Below, one piece after another: positions 60,690 through 64,000 of a DNA stretch of 64,000 nucleotides (position 1 is its first letter; each line of letters starts with the position of its first letter). The notes under the pieces were generated by a model that had not been told where the DNA came from, did no database searches, and was given only the letters and a program-made list of their open reading frames with translations. The position numbers and the translations under genes were made by a program. This DNA comes from Liquidambar formosana (lineage: Eukaryota > Streptophyta > Magnoliopsida > Saxifragales > Altingiaceae): NCBI GenBank assembly GCA_039720395.1, contig CM077832.1, forward strand, positions 33,242,853-33,306,852, read 5' to 3'.

Positions 60690-61127
60690 AAATATATGAG
60701 TCCCCTTCTTATGAGGTTAATCTAACCTAATTTTACGTTAGTTCATCCTTCAAAACTATACATGTAATTCATATTTTACGAAACCAACCGTTGGATTAGA
60801 TAACCTTATCATATCGGTGATGCATACCAAAAATCAAGTTGATCCGGTACTGATTGCTATTCGATCGAAAAATTACATTTTTTAATCAATAACAATCGCT
60901 TATTTTGGACATTTATGAATGAAGTAGTTTTTAATCTTGGATCAACTTAATTTTTGGTGTATATGATCTTCACATGAAGTATATCTAATCTAACGGTTGA
61001 TTTTGAAAAATAAAAATTAAAGATAGAGTTTTAAAAAATGACCTAATCTAAAGTTAGATTAGGTTAATCTCATAAAAAAGAGACTTATTTATTTATTTAT
61101 TTATTTTGTGGGATGGAGGGAGTAAAA
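60690..61127. repeat. Hairpin repeat region, one unit, in block copy 2
   Basis: CTTCTTATGAGGTTAATCTA to TTAGATTAGGTTAATCTCAT enclose a single GCATACCAAAAATCAAGTTG unit, ending with GGATGGAGGGAGTA. Confidence 0.7.
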
Positions 61128-61254
61128 AAAAAAAAAGGAAGTTTGTCTCATTTAAGTTCAGGAGTAGCTTCTCTATCTCGTTCCCTTATCGAAGGGTTAT
61201 GTTCTTGAAAGGGCGTCTACTCAGGTCTCCAACACTCCTCTCTTCATTGTTGTC

Positions 61255-61860
61255 ATGACAGGTATCCCATGGCCTGACAATGAAACCACTTTCTGGCAAA
61301 AATCACGCTCATGGATTGAACAAATAACCCATCAAAAACTCGCTCAACTCGGCCAAATCCCAGGAAAATCACCTTCTGCTATTGGAGACCAAGCTAATGG
61401 GGTGTTGAGGGTCATTCGCACCTCCACCGTAACCCAATTGATCACCAAACTTCTGGTCACCGGTGTCCTAAAATCCGCTCACATCCTCATCAGCGACATG
61501 AGGTCACAGCCACAGCAACAGCGTGATGAGGACGATGAGACGACCTCCATTCTGCCTCACCCAACTATATCTGCGTTCACTAATTTAGTTGAAGCAGTGG
61601 AGTTGGCTTGGGTGATTTCATCTAACAATGCTCATTTACTTCACGCCCATCCTGGTGCGGTGTCGGTCGAGTGGCTTTGTTTCAATGCGTGGAATGTAAA
61701 CCGTCAAGGGTTTTTTATTCTACTGCATATACCGTCGCTTGTAGAAAAAAGAATAGAAAGAAACAACAATGAGAACCAAAAATTATATTTTTTAATCAAT
61801 GACAATCGCTTATTTTGGACATTTATGAATGAAGTAGTTTTTAATCTTGAATCAACTTGA
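61255..61860 (+). pseudogene. Unknown reading frame, copy 2: open but chimeric, 201 codons
   Basis: The first 178 codons match copy 1 without its two stops (SQPQQQRDEDDETTS and WNVNRQGFF are intact here). At about codon 179 (GAGAACCAA) the sequence jumps into the hairpin repeat, replacing the acidic tail with a repeat-encoded KLYFLINDNRLFWTF end. The body is the best preserved of the three copies. It may still be transcribed, but a functional product is doubtful because the tail is lost. Family unrecognised. Confidence 0.55.
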
Positions 61861-63200
61861 TTTTTAGTATGCATGCAAGCCCGGTTCTGGGCCAGGCGAG
61901 CAAGGCAGCCACCGCCTGGGGCCCCCTATTTTGGGCTAAAGAAAAGGGCCCCCAAATACCTACTCCTTTACTAGTTATGAAAGCCCAAAAATCAACCCAA
62001 AGAGAAGCTTCTCCACTCTCCAGTTGGACACTTGGACCAGTTCTTCTATTTAAGCAAAAGGACCCTATTCTTCTAAGCCCAATTCCAGCCCAAAAGCATA
62101 AAAACTATAAAAAATATTTATATATTTTACTGTTTTACTCGGGAATCAAGGGGGGCTTTTGCATCTATATCTCATATCAGATTTAAGAGGCTCCCCACAA
62201 CGTCTCTCTCTGTCTCTCATCTCCTCCCCTGACTCTCATTTACAAATCATAACGTCTCTCTCTGAGTCTCTGTCTCTCACAATCTCACGTTCTCTCTCAG
62301 TCACTCCACTCTTTACTCTCTAGTTTCCTCATTAATTAATGATACTAGCTTAATTAATAATTTTGCATCTAAAAATACGAAAAGAGTAATGTTTAAATGA
62401 CACTTTGTTATAATTGATTAATTTCTTTTGGTATTATAGCTTTAGATTTTATTTGGCATTTTTTTTTTTTTTTTTTTTTTGGTGTTGTAAAAATGGATTT
62501 TGCTCAATTATAAAGCAACAAGTATGTTATATGTATTCTATCTTTATAAGTTTTTGTAATCATCTCTTGTCATTTTAATCTATAAAAGCAAATTTTAGTA
62601 ATTTCATATGCAAACAAACTTTATGTTGGTACTTGGTAGTAGGAATTTTTTTTTTTTTTTTGATATTTAGAACATTTATTTTTTGAGAATATGTGTAGAA
62701 GGAAGAGGGCCCTATTTTAGGAGTTCGCCTAGGGCCCCAACTAACTCAGAACCGGCCCTATATGCATCATCTTCACATAAAGTATATCTAATCCAACGGT
62801 TGATTTTGAAAAATAAAAATCAAAGATAGAGTTTTAAAAGGTAACCTAACCTAAAGTTAGATTAGGTGATGCATACCAAAAATCAAGTTGATCCGATACT
62901 GATTACTATTCTATTCAAAAATTAAAATTTTTAATCAATGACAATCGCTTATTTTGGACATTTATGAATGAAGTAGTTTTAATCTTGGATCAACTTGATT
63001 TTTGGTATGCATAATCTTCACATAAAGTATATCTAATCTAACAGTTGATTTTGAAAAATAAAAGTCAAAGATAGAGTTTTTAAAAATAACCTAACTTAAA
63101 ATTAGATTATGTTAATCTCATAAGAAATAAACTTATTTATTTATTTATTTTGTGGGATGGAGGGAGTAAAGTTAAAAAAAAAAAAAAAAGGAGAAGGTTT
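61787..63200. repeat. Hairpin repeat units with inserted hAT
   Basis: Begins inside a unit (AATCAATGACAATCGCTTAT), is interrupted by the hAT at 61876-62760, resumes at 62761, and has one more full unit (62868-63110). It ends with GGATGGAGGGAGTA and the TTTGTCTCATTTAAG leader of the reading frame. Confidence 0.7.
61876..62760. mobile_element. hAT-like non-autonomous element, 885 bp
   Basis: Ends are CAAGCCCGGTTCTGGGCC and TCAGAACCGGCCCTA, inverted. The flanks TATGCATG (61868-61875) and TATGCATC (62761-62768) are an 8-bp duplication with one mismatch. The uninterrupted repeat copies show the site without the insert. It is the reverse-oriented sister of the element at 49518-53191. Its interior has CT-rich CGTCTCTCTCTG motifs and no transposase. 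Confidence 0.8.
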
Positions 63201-63600
63201 GTCTCATTTAAGTACTGGAGTTGCTTCTCTATCTCGTTCCCTTATCAAAGGGAACGAGATTAAGTGATGCATACCAAAAATCAAGTTGATCCGATACTGA
63301 TTATTATTCTATTCAAAAATTAAATTTTTTAATCAATGACAATCACTTATTTTGGACATTTATGAATGAAGTAGTTTTAATCTTGGATCAACTTGATTTT
63401 TGGTATGCATAATCTTTACATGAAGTATATCTAATCTAACGGTTGATTTTGAAAAATAAAAGTCAAAGATAGAGTTTTTAAAAATAAACTAACTTAAAAT
63501 TAGATTATGTTAATCTCATAAGAAATAAATTTATTTATTTATTTATTTTATGGGATGGAGGGAGTAAAGTAATAAATAAAAAAAAAAGAGAAGGTTTGTC
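63200..63600. repeat. Truncated leader and extra hairpin unit
   Basis: The leader TCTCTATCTCGTTCCC runs only to TTATCAAAGGG, then jumps into AAGTGATGCATACCAAAAAT and a further hairpin unit up to a second GGATGGAGGGAGTA. This repeats the leader-to-repeat order and shows a second-round rearrangement. Confidence 0.65.
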
Positions 63601-63698
63601 TCATTTAAGTACTGGAGTTGATTCTCTATCTCGTTCCCTTATCAGTTCATGAAAGGGCGTCTACTCAGATCTCCAACACTCCTCTCTTCATTGTTGTC

Positions 63699-64000
63699 AT
63701 GACAGGTATCCCATGGCCTGACAATGAAACCACTTTCTGGCAAAAATCACGCTCATGGATTGAACAATAACCCATCAAAAACTCGCTCAACTCGGCCAAA
63801 TCCCAGGAAAATCACCTTCTGCTATTGGAGACCAAGCTAATGGGGTGTTTGAGGGTCATTCGCACCTCCACCGTAACCCAATTGATCACCAAACTTCTGG
63901 TTACCGGTGTCCTAAAATCCGCTCACATCCTTATCAGCGACATGAGGTCACAGCCACAGCAACAGCGTGACGAGGACGATGAGACGGCCTCCATTCTGGC
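63699..64000 (+). pseudogene. Unknown reading frame, copy 3 (partial, frameshifted)
   Basis: Starts with the same ATGACAGGTATCCC. A one-base deletion near 63766 (AACAATAACC for AACAAATAACC) makes an immediate TAA, and a one-base insertion near 63849 (GTGTTTGAG) restores the register. It runs off the window end while still matching copy 2 (CAGCAACAGCGTGACGAGG). Confidence 0.65.

Larger units (their letters stand above)
58590..61786. repeat. Duplicated block, copy 2
   Basis: Matches copy 1 from the right half of the hAT element onward. It has an extra 70-bp local duplication (GGAGAA(C/T)TGGTC(C/T)AACTAGA at 58663 and 58729), one fewer hairpin unit, and no long-TIR insertion. It ends at GAGAACCAA, where it switches to the hairpin repeat. 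Confidence 0.85.

Overview
The window is nuclear DNA from a flowering plant, most likely a eudicot, and the large TE-filled introns suggest a woody species (inference). The evidence is AT-rich sequence, GT-AG spliced genes, plant-type RING proteins, a Stowaway MITE, tRNA-derived SINEs, plant LINE RNase H relics, Mutator- and hAT-type elements, and LTRs bounded by TG...CA. I saw no bacterial-style operons, CRISPR arrays, rRNA genes or intact tRNA genes.

Layout. (1) 2.2-19.8 kb, + strand: one complete seven-exon gene for a RING-CH (MARCH-type) membrane E3 ubiquitin ligase of 322 aa. Its exons total 969 nt across 17.5 kb, because introns 2, 4 and 5 (5.9, 2.8 and 6.5 kb) hold LINE, SINE, Stowaway and MULE insertions, some nested. 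(2) 20-31 kb: mostly intergenic, with one small plant gene at 24.7 kb and several MITEs. (3) 31.8-32.3 kb, - strand: an intronless RING-H2 gene. A 761-bp foldback element begins inside its TATA box. (4) 33-43 kb: intergenic and rich in MITEs. Six copies of one roughly 400-bp MULE-like MITE family lie between 26.3 and 39 kb, two of them with perfect 9-bp target duplications. (5) 43.7-43.9 kb, + strand: a small Lys/Arg-rich protein gene. (6) 47.3-48.2 kb: a six-copy tandem array with a period near 158 bp. (7) 49.5-53.2 kb: a three-level nest, with solo LTR B inside solo LTR A inside a hAT-like element. Target duplications are visible at all three levels. (8) 53-64 kb: a tandemly duplicated block carrying three decayed copies of an unrecognised 215-codon reading frame. 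Copy 1 is interrupted by a 1.6-kb long-TIR element that carries a broken PPR gene fragment (Pack-MULE-like), and the matching site in copy 2 is empty.

The expressed part is probably four genes: two E3 ligases of different classes and two small proteins of unknown function. Nothing suggests they act in one pathway. The window is most informative about transposon nesting, gene-fragment capture and local duplication. I found no convincing new multi-gene system. The strongest unexplained signals are the clustered CGTACG-centred palindromes in both LTRs, the element at the RING-H2 TATA box, and the triplicated unknown reading frame.
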